DNA from: Hypericibacter terrae
GTDB taxonomy: Bacteria > Pseudomonadota > Alphaproteobacteria > Dongiales > Dongiaceae
Length of the DNA stretch: 64,000 bases
Direction of reading: 5' to 3'
NCBI RefSeq assembly: GCF_008728855.1
Contig: NZ_CP042906.1
Coordinates: 558,001-622,000, forward strand
This document shows, in pieces, positions 17,656 to 25,673 of the stretch. The first letter of the stretch is position 1, and each line of letters opens with the position of its first letter. Below the pieces are notes generated by a model. The model saw only the letters and a list, made by a program, of their open reading frames with translations. It did no database searches and was not told where the DNA came from. The translations under genes were made by a program, and so were the position numbers.

Positions 17656-19449
17656 CTAATCCCCCAGCACCGCGCTCTCGCGCCTGGGGTCGCCACCGCC
17701 GACGAGGCCCTCGGCGGTGACGCGGATCGAGTTGAGGCCGCTGGTCAAGTCCGTGAAGCGGACGTCATGGCCGCGCTCGGCCAGGACCGGCGCGATGCTG
17801 CTCAAGGCGGTGCCGGCTTCGAGCTCGGTGGCGCCGTTGCGGTTGACGAAGTTGGGCAGCGCCGCCGCCGAGGCGGGATCGAGATCGCCGTCGAGCATGG
17901 CGATCAGCGCCTTCGTCACATAGCCGATGATCGCGCTGCCGCCGGGCGAGCCGGTGACGAGGACGAGGCGGCCCTCGCGATCGAACACCATTACCGGCGT
18001 GATCGAGCTGCGCGGACGCTTGCCGGGCTGGACCCGGTTGGCCACGGGCCTGCCATCGACCTCGGGGATCGAGGCGAAATCGGTGAGCTCGTTGTTGAGC
18101 AGGAAGCCGTGGACCATGATCTTGGAACCGAAGGCGCTCTCGATCGTGGCGGTCAGGCTGACGGCATTGCCCGCGTCGTCGACGATGCTGATCTGCGTGG
18201 TGCCGGCCGGCTCATATTGCGTCGGCGGTACGGCGAAGGCCTGCTGGGTCGGCGGTGTGCCGGGCAGGGCCTTGCCCATGCTGCAGGCATCCGAGATCTG
18301 GTCGCCGCGCTTGGCCAGATATTTGGTGTCGAGCAGGCCTGCGGTCGGGACCGGGACGAAATCGGGATCACCCAGATAGAGCGCGCGATCGGCATAGGCG
18401 AGCGCCTCGGCCTGGGTCACGAGATGCAGGCTCTCGACATTGCCCGTCCCCGGCGCGCCGAGCCGGTAGGGCTCGAGCATGGTCAGGATCTGCAGCAACG
18501 CCACGCCGCCGGAGCTGGGCGGCGGCACGCTGCAGACCTTCCAATCGCGATAGGGCCGGCAAAGCGCGTCCGGCGCATGGGCGCGATAGGCCGCGAGGTC
18601 GCCCGCCGTCATCTCGATCGGATGACGCCAGGCCTCGCTGACCGAGCTCGCAATGTCGGCTGCGATGGGACCGCGATAGAACGGTGCCGTGCCCTGCGCC
18701 GCGATCGTCTTCAGCGTCTGCGCGAACTCCGGATTGCGCAGGATGCTGCCCACGGGCTTGGGCCTGCCGTCGGCCTGGTAGAAGTAGGCGGCGGCGGTCG
18801 GCGAATGCGGCAGATATTCGTCGTCCGCCAGGAGCTGCGCCAGCCTGGGCGAAATGGCGAATCCGGCCTCGGCCAGATGGATCGCCGGCGCGAACAGCGC
18901 CGCCCAAGGCAGTTTTCCAAACTGCCGGTGGGCCAGCTCATACATGGCGAGAATGCCCGGCACGCCGACCGAGAGGCCGCTCGCCTGCGCATCCTCGAAT
19001 TCGAGCGGCTTGCCGTCCGCGCCCAGGAACCGGTCGGGCTTGGCCGAGGCCGGCGCCGTCTCGCGGCCTTCGAACGCCTGGAGCTTGTTGTGCTGCGCGT
19101 CGAAGGCGAGCATGAAGCCGCCGCCGCCGAGCCCCGAGGATTGCGGCTCGACCAGATTGAGCACGAGGGCCGTGGCGATCGCCGCATCCACGGCGCTGCC
19201 GCCCTGACGGAGGATTTCGCGGCCCGCTTCGGCCGCCAGCGGATTGGCGGCGACGATCATGTGGCGCTGGGCCCGGACGGCGATGCTGGCCTGTTGCCCG
19301 GTCGCCGCTTCCGGAGCCGGTGCCGCCGCATCCGAGGCTTCGACCTTGCCGGGCGTGCAAGGTGGGAATGGACCGCTGCAGCCGGCAAGCGCGATGCTGG
19401 AGACCAGCGAAAAAACCACGAACCACCGCGTTCGCAGCACTCTCGTCAC
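17656..19449 (-). CDS. ggt: Gamma-glutamyltransferase, lipoprotein type
   Basis: An autoprocessing N-terminal-nucleophile hydrolase that transfers or hydrolyses the gamma-glutamyl group of glutathione and related compounds in the periplasm. The cleavage Thr, which becomes the nucleophile, is in EPAGTTQISIVDDAGNAV; substrate-binding blocks GLGGGGFML and the GSPGGSAIIGYV loop are present. The N-terminus (LRTRWFVVFSLVSSIALAGC) is a lipoprotein signal peptide with lipobox LAGC. GTG at 19449 gives a compact signal peptide (about 597 aa total). The longer ATG starts at 19518 and 19563 would overlap the divergent channel gene at 19517. The exact start is uncertain. Confidence 0.92.
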   Translation of the reverse strand: MTRVLRTRWFVVFSLVSSIALAGCSGPFPPCTPGKVEASDAAAPAPEAATGQQASIAVRAQRHMIVAANPLAAEAGREILRQGGSAVDAAIATALVLNLVEPQSSGLGGGGFMLAFDAQHNKLQAFEGRETAPASAKPDRFLGADGKPLEFEDAQASGLSVGVPGILAMYELAHRQFGKLPWAALFAPAIHLAEAGFAISPRLAQLLADDEYLPHSPTAAAYFYQADGRPKPVGSILRNPEFAQTLKTIAAQGTAPFYRGPIAADIASSVSEAWRHPIEMTAGDLAAYRAHAPDALCRPYRDWKVCSVPPPSSGGVALLQILTMLEPYRLGAPGTGNVESLHLVTQAEALAYADRALYLGDPDFVPVPTAGLLDTKYLAKRGDQISDACSMGKALPGTPPTQQAFAVPPTQYEPAGTTQISIVDDAGNAVSLTATIESAFGSKIMVHGFLLNNELTDFASIPEVDGRPVANRVQPGKRPRSSITPVMVFDREGRLVLVTGSPGGSAIIGYVTKALIAMLDGDLDPASAAALPNFVNRNGATELEAGTALSSIAPVLAERGHDVRFTDLTSGLNSIRVTAEGLVGGGDPRRESAVLGD

Positions 19450-19516
19450 AGCGCCCGCGAACCCGGTAGCGTATGCTGCAGGCAGGGCGGGTCGTCCGTC
19501 GGACAGGGGACCATTC

Positions 19517-20020
19517 ATGATCGTCGGCATGTTTTCCAGCGTTCTGCTCGTTCTCGTCTGCATTCTGGTGCATTACGAAGCTTTGCGCATCGTCTCCTCG
19601 CAATTGCCGGGTCCTTCATGGATCGGGTTGCGCGGACGGATGCTCGCCGTGGTGGCCGCCTGCTTTCTTGCCCATACGATCGAGGTGTGGATCTTCGCGG
19701 TCGCCTATTATTTTCTCTCCGATCACTTCGCGCTGGGTTCTATCGCCGGCGAGCGGCAGATCGATTTTCCCGACCTGGTCTATTTTTCTGCCGTCACCTA
19801 CAGCACCATCGGGTTCGGAGACCTCTATCCGATCGGCGGCGCCAGGTTGCTCGCCGGCGTCGAGGCCGTCATCGGGCTGCTCCTGATCGGCTGGTCGGCC
19901 TCCTTCACCTATCTGGTCATGGAGCGGTTCTGGCCTCTGCACGCCATCCGGAAAAAGCGGCTTGCGGCCGATGGCAAGGAGCCGGTGCCCCCGCGGCTCT
20001 GGCACCGGCTCCCGGATTGA
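19517..20020 (+). CDS. Two-helix potassium channel protein
   Basis: A 167-aa ion-channel protein. The selectivity filter is TIGFGDLYP (Thr97-Asp102), preceded by a pore helix (DLVYFSAVTYS) and followed by an inner helix near residues 108-135. N-terminal hydrophobic segments at about 3-19 and 42-66 supply the outer helix. No C-terminal RCK or cyclic-nucleotide domain is present, only a basic tail (HAIRKKRLAADGK). It is probably a minimal K+ leak channel. It is divergently transcribed from ggt with a shared short regulatory space. Confidence 0.85.
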   Translation: MIVGMFSSVLLVLVCILVHYEALRIVSSQLPGPSWIGLRGRMLAVVAACFLAHTIEVWIFAVAYYFLSDHFALGSIAGERQIDFPDLVYFSAVTYSTIGFGDLYPIGGARLLAGVEAVIGLLLIGWSASFTYLVMERFWPLHAIRKKRLAADGKEPVPPRLWHRLPD

Positions 20021-20059
20021 ACCGTTAAGCCATTGGTGCAGAGCGAAACCGGCCGAAAG

Positions 20060-20073
20060 TCCAGATATCTGGA
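20060..20073. promoter_or_regulatory. 14-bp palindrome upstream of panB
   Basis: TCCAGATATCTGGA is a perfect palindrome in the 240-bp space between the channel gene and panB. The same space carries two direct copies of CCATTGGyGCA (20030-20040 and 20128-20138). These are candidate regulatory sites for the pan genes; no factor can be named. Confidence 0.4.
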
Positions 20074-20260
20074 ACGGTTTTTGCAGTGGCGAAGGTCGTT
20101 GTGCGTTGCACCATTATTGGCGTAAAACCATTGGCGCAATGCGCCGGCCCCTGAAGGGGTGGGATCGGCCGCTGGGTAGACGAGCGGTTGGCGGCAAGGG
20201 TCTTCGGCCCCAGAGGCGAGCGCGCCTCGAGGACCCTCAGGATCGCCAGGAGGGTTCTCG

Positions 20261-21082
20261 ATGAGCACCGTAAGGCGGCTCGGGCGTATTTCCGTTCCCG
20301 AACTCAAGGCCCGCAAAGGCGGCGAACCCATCGTCTGCCTCACGGCCTACACTACGCCCATGGCGCGTCGGCTCGATCCCCATGTCGACCTGCTGATGGT
20401 CGGCGATTCCCTCGGCATGGTGCTCTATGGCTTCGACAGCACCCTGCGGGTGACGCTCGACATGATGGTTGCCCATGGCGCCGCCGTGCGCCGCGGCAGC
20501 GAACGAGCCTGTCTTGTGGTCGATCTTCCCTTCGCCAGCTACCAGGAATCGCCCGAGGTCGCCTACCGGGCGGCCGCGCGGCTCATGGCCGAGACCGGCT
20601 GCTCCGCCGTCAAGCTCGAAGGCGGCCGCGAGATGGCACCGACGGTGGCGTTCCTGGTGGCGCGCGGCATTCCGGTGATGGGCCATGTCGGCCTCACGCC
20701 GCAGTCCGTCAACATGCTGGGCGGCTATCGCGCGCGCGGGCGCGATCCGGAACAGCGCGAGGCGATCACCGCGGATGCGGTCGCGATCGCCGAGGCCGGC
20801 GCCTTCTCCCTCGTGGTCGAGGGCGTGGTCGAGCCGCTGGCGCGCGCGATCACCCAGCGCATCGCGATCCCGACCATCGGCATCGGCGGCTCGCCGGCCT
20901 GCGACGGGCAGGTGCTGGTGATCGACGATCTGATCGGCATGTTCGACAGCTTCACGCCGAAATTCGTGAAGCGCTATGCCGAGATCGGCGATCAGGTGGC
21001 GGCGGCGGCGATCGCCTATGCCGCCGATGTCCGCGCGCGGCGCTTCCCGGCCAAAGAACATCTGTTCGGCACCGAGACCTGA
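20261..21082 (+). CDS. panB: 3-methyl-2-oxobutanoate hydroxymethyltransferase
   Basis: PanB transfers a hydroxymethyl group from methylenetetrahydrofolate to alpha-ketoisovalerate, giving ketopantoate for pantothenate and CoA synthesis. It is a 273-aa TIM-barrel enzyme. Metal and substrate segments are visible as [14 protein letters not shown], the Lys/Glu segment [25 protein letters not shown] and the Glu-containing [10 protein letters not shown]-type block (here [12 protein letters not shown]). AGGAGG precedes ATG 20261. panC follows 22 bp after its stop, forming a panBC pair. Confidence 0.97.
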   Translation: MSTVRRLGRISVPELKARKGGEPIVCLTAYTTPMARRLDPHVDLLMVGDSLGMVLYGFDSTLRVTLDMMVAHGAAVRRGSERACLVVDLPFASYQESPEVAYRAAARLMAETGCSAVKLEGGREMAPTVAFLVARGIPVMGHVGLTPQSVNMLGGYRARGRDPEQREAITADAVAIAEAGAFSLVVEGVVEPLARAITQRIAIPTIGIGGSPACDGQVLVIDDLIGMFDSFTPKFVKRYAEIGDQVAAAAIAYAADVRARRFPAKEHLFGTET

Positions 21083-21104
21083 CGGGTCCCCCGAGGGCAT
21101 CATC

Positions 21105-21992
21105 ATGGCGGCCCTGGCTCAACGTTCGGCCCTCCCGGAAACGCCGGTCCTGCGGACGGTCGCAGAATTGCGCGCGCAGATCGGCGAATGGCGCGGGCAA
21201 GGCGAGACGATCGGCCTGGTCCCGACCATGGGTGCGCTGCATGAGGGCCATCTGACGCTGGTGCGCCAGGCGAAGGCCGAATGCAGCCGGGCCGTGGCGA
21301 CCCTCTTCGTCAATCCGACGCAGTTCGCGCCGGCCGAGGATTTCGACGCCTATCCGCGCGACGAGGCCAAGGATCGCGCGCTCCTGGCGACGGTCGGCTG
21401 CGATCTCCTGTTCGCGCCCTCGGTCGAAACCGTCTATCCGCAAGGTTTCTCGACTACGGTCGAAGTGAAGGGGCTGACGCGCCATCTCGACGGGCCGTTC
21501 CGCCCGTCCCATTTTGCTGGCGTCGCCACCGTGGTGTCGAAGCTGCTGCTGATGGCCGCTCCCGCCCGCGCCTATTTCGGCGAGAAGGATTTCCAGCAGT
21601 ACCAGGTGATCCGGCGGCTGGCGCGCGACCTCGACATCCCGACCCAGATCGTCGGCGTGCCCACGGTGCGCGAGGCCGACGGCCTGGCGCTCTCCTCGCG
21701 CAATCGCTACATGACGCCGGCCGAGCGGCAGATCGCGTCCAGGCTGCCGCGGCTGATGCAGACATTGGCGGCGCGGCTCGAGGGTGGCGCCGAGATCGAG
21801 GCGGCGCTCGCCCAGGCGCGCCTCGAGCTTCTGAGCGCCGGCTTCGACCGGGTCGATTATCTCGATCTGGCGGACGAGGCGACCTTGACGCCCTCGGTCG
21901 CGCCGCAAGGGCCCGCGCGGCTCTTCGTCGCCGTCTGGATCGGCCGCACGCGCCTCATCGACAATTGGCCGTTGTCGCTTCCCGAGAATTGA
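21105..21992 (+). CDS. panC: Pantothenate synthetase (pantoate-beta-alanine ligase)
   Basis: PanC condenses pantoate and beta-alanine with ATP through a pantoyl-adenylate. The 295-aa protein has the HIGH-like segment LVPTMGALHEGHLTLV, the FVNPTQF pantoate site, the YFGEKDFQQ motif and the KMSKS-like LSSRNRYMTPAER. ATG 21105 yields MAALAQRSALPETPVLRTV and has GAGGG upstream. It is followed by a strong hairpin terminator shared with the convergent cobalt-transport operon. Confidence 0.97.
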   Translation: MAALAQRSALPETPVLRTVAELRAQIGEWRGQGETIGLVPTMGALHEGHLTLVRQAKAECSRAVATLFVNPTQFAPAEDFDAYPRDEAKDRALLATVGCDLLFAPSVETVYPQGFSTTVEVKGLTRHLDGPFRPSHFAGVATVVSKLLLMAAPARAYFGEKDFQQYQVIRRLARDLDIPTQIVGVPTVREADGLALSSRNRYMTPAERQIASRLPRLMQTLAARLEGGAEIEAALAQARLELLSAGFDRVDYLDLADEATLTPSVAPQGPARLFVAVWIGRTRLIDNWPLSLPEN

Positions 21993-22008
21993 CGCTTCCC
22001 GAAAATTA

Positions 22009-22044
22009 AAAGCCTCCCGGAGCTGCCGGCCCGCGGGAGGCTTT
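22009..22044. terminator. Bidirectional hairpin terminator after panC / cbtA
   Basis: AAAGCCTCCCG (22009-22019) pairs perfectly with CGGGAGGCTTT (22034-22044) around a 14-base loop. A-rich sequence before and T-rich sequence after the stem make it a plausible intrinsic terminator for both panC (plus) and cbtA (minus), which converge here. Confidence 0.8.
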
Positions 22045-22074
22045 CGATTCCGGCGCCGGAACCGGCCCTGATGA

Positions 22075-22842
22075 TCAGGCCGGCTTGACGAAGCGCTGGT
22101 AGAAATAGCCCGATAGCGTGCCGAGCGCCGCCCAGAACACGAGGCTGGTGATGACCACCGCCACGATGAACTGATGCGTGATCGATTCCGGTGCGGCGCT
22201 CTCGGCGTGATCGAGCTGCGGCGCGCCGACGATATGCGGCACCACGAGCAGCGCCAGGCCCGCCAGGCACCAGAGCGGCTTGCGCCCGAAGAAGAGGCAA
22301 GCCAATCCGCCGCAAGCCGCGGCCACCGTGAAGACCCACCAGATCTGACGGGCCAGCAAGGGGGCGGCCTGCGTTCCCGGCACTTCCGGCGGCAGCCCCA
22401 GGCCCGGCGCCAGGGTGAAGGCGACGAAGCCGGCGAGACCCCAATAGAGTCCGGTCTGCCAGTTCATCGCGCCGCCCCGCAGCGCGAAGGCCGAGACCAG
22501 CAGCAGCGCGAAGCCGACGCCGGTCAGGAGATCCGCCAGCACGGTGAAGGCATTGCGCTGGAAGCCGTCGGCCGGCTCCCATTCCCCCGCCTCATGTTCC
22601 ATGCCGGGCATGCTCGCCATGCTGCTGTCGGCCGTGCTGGCCGCGGTCGAGCTGCCGTCGGTGGTTGTGGCGGTTGTCGTGGTCGTGCTGGCCGTGGCTG
22701 CGGCGGCGTCGGCCGCCTTCTCATAGACCTCTGCCTTGAGGATCACCGGCACGGTCGAGACCTGATGCACGACGGTCACGAACGCGCCGGCGATCAGTCC
22801 CGCCGCGGCGGCGGCGAAGATCAGTTTGCGAAACAGTTCCAT
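22075..22842 (-). CDS. cbtA: CbtA-family cobalt transporter subunit
   Basis: A 255-aa multi-pass membrane protein of the CbtA family, predicted to import cobalt for cobalamin synthesis. About five hydrophobic segments are present; the first (KLIFAAAAAGLIAGAFVTV) carries a conserved small-residue face. A long Ala/Thr/Ser linker at about residues 45-80 leads to MPGMEHEAGEWEP, a possible metal-contact segment. The last segments include SGYFYQRFVKP. ATG 22842 follows cbtB closely. A B12 riboswitch leads the operon, which supports the cobalt role by established association. Confidence 0.9.
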   Translation of the reverse strand: MELFRKLIFAAAAAGLIAGAFVTVVHQVSTVPVILKAEVYEKAADAAAATASTTTTTATTTDGSSTAASTADSSMASMPGMEHEAGEWEPADGFQRNAFTVLADLLTGVGFALLLVSAFALRGGAMNWQTGLYWGLAGFVAFTLAPGLGLPPEVPGTQAAPLLARQIWWVFTVAAACGGLACLFFGRKPLWCLAGLALLVVPHIVGAPQLDHAESAAPESITHQFIVAVVITSLVFWAALGTLSGYFYQRFVKPA

Positions 22843-22871
22843 GGATGTGCCCCCTTTTGGGGCTGCCTGGA

Positions 22872-23057
22872 TCAGTGGCAGGGGAAGGCGTTCGAGTGCC
22901 GCACATCGTGGGCGGCATTGTGGAACGCGCTGACATGAGAGAAGCCGACGCCGAAGATCAGGAAGGCGCCGAGGAAGGCGGCGAAGGCGACGGGCAGGGC
23001 GCGGCTGGCGACGGAGGCATCGGTGCGGCCGTCGGCATGGGTACGGATCGTGTTCAT
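22872..23057 (-). CDS. cbtB: CbtB-family cobalt transporter subunit
   Basis: A 61-aa single-pass membrane protein. One transmembrane helix lies at about residues 22-43 (LPVAFAAFLGAFLIFGVGFS), and the C-terminus is His-rich (HVSAFHNAAHDVRH ... CH), the CbtB hallmark thought to bind cobalt. The ATG at 23057 overlaps the stop of the upstream 114-aa gene as ATGA, so the two are probably translationally coupled. cbtA follows after 29 bp. Confidence 0.9.
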   Translation of the reverse strand: MNTIRTHADGRTDASVASRALPVAFAAFLGAFLIFGVGFSHVSAFHNAAHDVRHSNAFPCH

Positions 23058-23398
23058 GTGAGGGACTCCCCAAAGGCTGGATGATGATGGAAACGGGAAC
23101 GGCGCCGCTCGCTCGCGTAGCGCGCGAGACGGCTCAAGGAGAACTGGCTGACGACATCGAGGAGCTGATGCAGCGGCGCCGACAAGGTCGGCCCCGGCGA
23201 TCCGCTCTGATAGTCGAGGACGGCGCGGGCCGCCCGGGCCGGATCGAGATCGTCGGGCAGCGACATCACCCAATCCAGCAGGTTGAGGCGATCCTCGTCC
23301 TGGCGATGGGTGTCGAGCGCCAGCAGCCGGTCGAACAGAGCGGCTGCGGGAATCTCGGCACTGCCGGCGGTCGGGCCGGAACGGGTGTCAGCGACCAA
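23054..23398 (-). CDS. Unknown 114-aa protein in the B12-riboswitch operon
   Basis: A soluble 114-aa protein with no membrane segment or family I recognise. It is helical, rich in Leu/Asp/Arg (FDRLLALDTHRQDEDRLNLL), and has a C-terminal basic His-rich stretch RYASERRRSRFHHHP. The start is a TTG at 23398 with GGAGG eight bases upstream, a strong ribosome binding site. Its stop overlaps the cbtB ATG as ATGA. Position between riboswitch and cbtBA suggests a role in cobalt handling, for example an accessory or metal-binding protein; that is inference from context only. Confidence 0.65.
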   Translation of the reverse strand: MVADTRSGPTAGSAEIPAAALFDRLLALDTHRQDEDRLNLLDWVMSLPDDLDPARAARAVLDYQSGSPGPTLSAPLHQLLDVVSQFSLSRLARYASERRRSRFHHHPAFGESLT

Positions 23399-23477
23399 AG
23401 GAATCGCCTCCGGATCGAACCGGCTGCGTCGTCGCCTGGGCGGGTCTGCACCGAAGAATCGTCGGGAAGATGATCAT
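23388..23477 (-). CDS. Short 29-codon ORF directly after the riboswitch
   Basis: ATG 23477 is preceded by GGAGG with ideal spacing (GGAGGAAGCCATG) and opens a 29-codon frame, MIIFPTILRCRPAQATTQPV followed by RSGGDSFGR. Its stop lies just inside the start of the 114-aa gene, in a different frame. It could be a leader peptide that couples translation to the downstream gene, or part of the riboswitch expression platform. No homologue is recognised. Confidence 0.4.
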   Translation of the reverse strand: MIIFPTILRCRPAQATTQPVRSGGDSFGR

Positions 23478-23520
23478 GGCTTCCTCCAGGGCACCCCGCC
23501 CCGATGTTGAAATCCAATCC

Positions 23521-23710
23521 CTCGATGGCAGGTCTCCTGGCTCGCGGGTCGCTGCCTGACGCCGGACCTTCCCGATTTCCCAGTGGTCGAAAAGGCGACA
23601 GGCTCGCCGCTTACAGTTGCGGGGGCAGCCACGGTTTTGGCCCCGATTGGGTCGTCCACACCGTGTTCCCTTTTGATCCCCTGGAATTCATCCGTCGGGG
23701 AACCATCGAG
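23521..23710 (-). promoter_or_regulatory. Cobalamin riboswitch
   Basis: A cobalamin (adenosylcobalamin-class) aptamer upstream of the cobalt-transport operon. On the minus strand the conserved blocks appear in order: GGATCAAAAGGGAA, CCCGCAACTGTAAGCGG, CCACTGGGAAATCGGG and the B12 box GCGAGCCAGGAGACCTGCC. The closing P1 stem is perfect over eight pairs: CTCGATGG (23710-23703) with CCATCGAG (23528-23521). A TTGACA hexamer lies at 23746-23741, but no convincing -10 was seen. The expected effect is repression of cobalt import when cobalamin is abundant. Confidence 0.95.
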
Positions 23711-23895
23711 AATCGGACGGTGCCACCCTGAATCACCGGGTGTCAAGCGACCGGAGCGGGCGCCGAGAAAGCGGCATGGCAGCGACCGGTTTGCATGCGG
23801 ATGCGACGGCGGGGGCTTGATCCCCGTCAATGCATGCGGGGGCTCTTGGCGCCAGTCTGTCGGCCGAAACCCATCGATCGTCGTCGGAGGTTCAT

Positions 23896-24513
23896 ATGGC
23901 ATCGCGAGTCCGTGGCGGCTTGGCCGCTTTGTTCCTGGTGGTTGCGACCATCGGCTCCGCTGGGGCCGCCGAACCCACAACCATGGTGCGGGTCGTCCTG
24001 CTCGACATGACGGCAGTCGCGAGCGGCGGGGCCGGGGTCGGGATGATGGGGTACGGGCCTGGCATGATGGGCCCGTGGGGCGCAGGGCCCGGCGGCGGGA
24101 TGATGGGTTACGGCCAGGGCATGATGGGCCCGTGGGGCCCGGGGCCCGGCGGCGGGGGAATGATGGGCGGCGGCATGGGCATGATGGGGCACGGCATGAT
24201 GGCCGTGCGCGCCGATCGGGACAGCGTGCCGGCCGGCACGATCACCTTCGACGTCACCAACTGGTCGCGCAGTGTCGTTCACGAGCTGATCGTCGTTGCC
24301 GTCGACAGCGCGACCGCGCCGCTGCCCTACGACTACAACAGCTGGCGCGTGGTCGAGGATCAGATTGTGCGCGCTGGCGACAGCGGCGAACTGTCGCCGA
24401 GCGCCAGCAAGACGCTCGAGCTCAAGCTGGCGCCGGGCACCTATCTGCTGATCTGCAATGTGGCGGGGCACTACGCCGCCGGCATGGCGCTTCCCTTGAC
24501 CGTCACGCCTTGA
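23896..24513 (+). CDS. Secreted cupredoxin with Met/Gly-rich repeat insert
   Basis: A 205-aa protein with a Sec signal peptide (residues 1 to about 25, cleavage near GSAGAAEP) and a cupredoxin domain. Type 1 copper ligands are all recognisable: His129 (VVHELIVV), Cys187, His192 and Met197 in CNVAGHYAAGM. Between the first strand and the rest (about residues 44-102) is an insert with two copies of a 19-residue unit MMGYGxGMMGPWGxGPGGG, then MMGGGMGMMGHGMM: 15 methionines in all. Met-rich stretches often bind Cu(I), so periplasmic copper handling is plausible. CGGAGG precedes ATG 23896. No copper regulator or oxidase gene adjoins it. Confidence 0.85.
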   Translation: MASRVRGGLAALFLVVATIGSAGAAEPTTMVRVVLLDMTAVASGGAGVGMMGYGPGMMGPWGAGPGGGMMGYGQGMMGPWGPGPGGGGMMGGGMGMMGHGMMAVRADRDSVPAGTITFDVTNWSRSVVHELIVVAVDSATAPLPYDYNSWRVVEDQIVRAGDSGELSPSASKTLELKLAPGTYLLICNVAGHYAAGMALPLTVTP

Positions 24514-24544
24514 CGTCGGCGTTGGGGCCGGCAGGGCCCGCGCC

Positions 24545-25033
24545 TCACCCGTTCCGGCGCTTGGCGATCGGTTGGATGAATTGCGGCTCGATGTCCCAGG
24601 GGAACAGGATCCAGGTGTCCTGGCTGACCTCGGTGACATAGGTGTCGACCAGGGGCTTGCCGGCAGGCTTGGCGTAGATGGTCGCGAAATGGGCCTTGGG
24701 CAGCATCTCGCGGACCGCCCGGGCGGTCCGGCCGGTATCGACCAGATCGTCCACGATCAGCCAGTCATGGCCGTCACCGGCCACGCCCTTGAGCACCTTG
24801 AGCTGACCCTGGCTGAACTCGTCATAGCTGATGATACAGACCGTATCGATCAGCCGGATATCGAGCTCGCGCGCCACGATGGCGGCCGGCACCAGCCCGC
24901 CGCGGGTCACGGCCGCGATGCCGGTGAAGGGACCCATCTCCGACAGCCGCCAGGCGAGCGCCTTGGCGTTGCGGTGCAGCTCTTCCCACGTGACCGGGAA
25001 ACTCTTGTCTGGCGGTGCGCTCATGGCCGGCAC
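24545..25033 (-). CDS. gpt: Xanthine(-guanine) phosphoribosyltransferase
   Basis: A purine salvage enzyme joining xanthine or guanine to PRPP. The 162-aa protein has the PRPP-binding motif [19 protein letters not shown] and the N-terminal [19 protein letters not shown] typical of Gpt. The C-terminal WILFPWD segment closes the base pocket. Two ATG codons (25033 and 25024) are possible; the second gives [11 protein letters not shown]. It sits alone between the convergent cupredoxin gene and a DUF4864 gene. Confidence 0.95.
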   Translation of the reverse strand: MPAMSAPPDKSFPVTWEELHRNAKALAWRLSEMGPFTGIAAVTRGGLVPAAIVARELDIRLIDTVCIISYDEFSQGQLKVLKGVAGDGHDWLIVDDLVDTGRTARAVREMLPKAHFATIYAKPAGKPLVDTYVTEVSQDTWILFPWDIEPQFIQPIAKRRNG

Positions 25034-25076
25034 TTCGCCAGCACCGGCCGGGCGGCGTCAAGGGCGAGGCGGGCGG

Positions 25077-25511
25077 TCAGACGCTCTGGTCGGGCGCCTG
25101 GGTCATATAGACGCCGTTGATCCGCCAGGAGCCGTCGGGCTGCTTCTGCATGAGGTAGATCATCAGGACCGGGATGCCGTCCGGACCGACCACCCGTACA
25201 TTCTGGACCGGTCCGACATCTTCGACCGAGAGGTCCTCGAACTCGACCGATTTCGGCCGATAGACCTGCGGATAGCCGGTCTTGACCATGGCCATGAAGT
25301 TGCCCGGGTCGCCGAACTTCTGCTGGATCGCGGGCGAGGCGAAACCGAAGGCGGTGGCGCCGTCGTCATGCCGGAAGGCGTCGATCTGGCGCTCGATCAC
25401 TTGATGGATGGCGTTGGCATCGGCCGGTGCCAGGCTTTCGTCGCCGGCCCGGGCCGCGAGGGGCGCCGAGAGAACCCAACCGAGCACCAGTGCCGTGAGG
25501 AGAACCCGCAT
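25077..25511 (-). CDS. DUF4864 domain-containing exported protein
   Basis: A 144-aa protein with a cleavable signal peptide (MRVLLTALVLGWVLSAPLAA, cleavage near ARAG). The rest is a DUF4864-like domain: the N-terminal helix DANAIHQVIERQIDAFRHDD, ATAFGFASPAIQQKFG, then strands ending MIYLMQKQPDGSWRINGVYM. The fold resembles the SnoaL/NTF2 group. Function unknown. It is common in alphaproteobacteria as a single gene. Confidence 0.85.
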   Translation of the reverse strand: MRVLLTALVLGWVLSAPLAARAGDESLAPADANAIHQVIERQIDAFRHDDGATAFGFASPAIQQKFGDPGNFMAMVKTGYPQVYRPKSVEFEDLSVEDVGPVQNVRVVGPDGIPVLMIYLMQKQPDGSWRINGVYMTQAPDQSV

Positions 25512-25604
25512 CTGCCCCTCCTGTCGGGCGCCTCTCTCCCAAGGCGCCTTTCATCGAGACTAGGCCCGGCCGCCGGGCTTCCAAGGGCCTGGGGCCACCT
25601 TTGC

Positions 25605-25640
25605 GCCCAAAAAGAAACCGGCGCCTGGAGGGCGCCGGTT
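25605..25640 (-). terminator. Intrinsic terminator after the OmpA-like gene
   Basis: AACCGGCGCC (25616-25625) and GGCGCCGGTT (25631-25640) form a perfect 10-bp stem with a 5-base loop. On the minus strand it is followed by TTCTTTTT, a U tract, 34 bases past the OmpA-like stop. Confidence 0.85.
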
Positions 25641-25673
25641 CCGTCGTCGGGTTATGAGGTGAGGTGTAGAGGT

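Noticed and set aside
23266-23517. 83-codon minus-strand frame starting at a TTG after the riboswitch
   Set aside because: No ribosome binding site; it competes with the better supported 29-codon and 114-codon frames that have GGAGG and an ATGA overlap with cbtB.
23521-23710. CRISPR array or tandem repeat in the palindromic region
   Set aside because: The repeated short blocks are the stems of a cobalamin riboswitch, not direct repeats with spacers.
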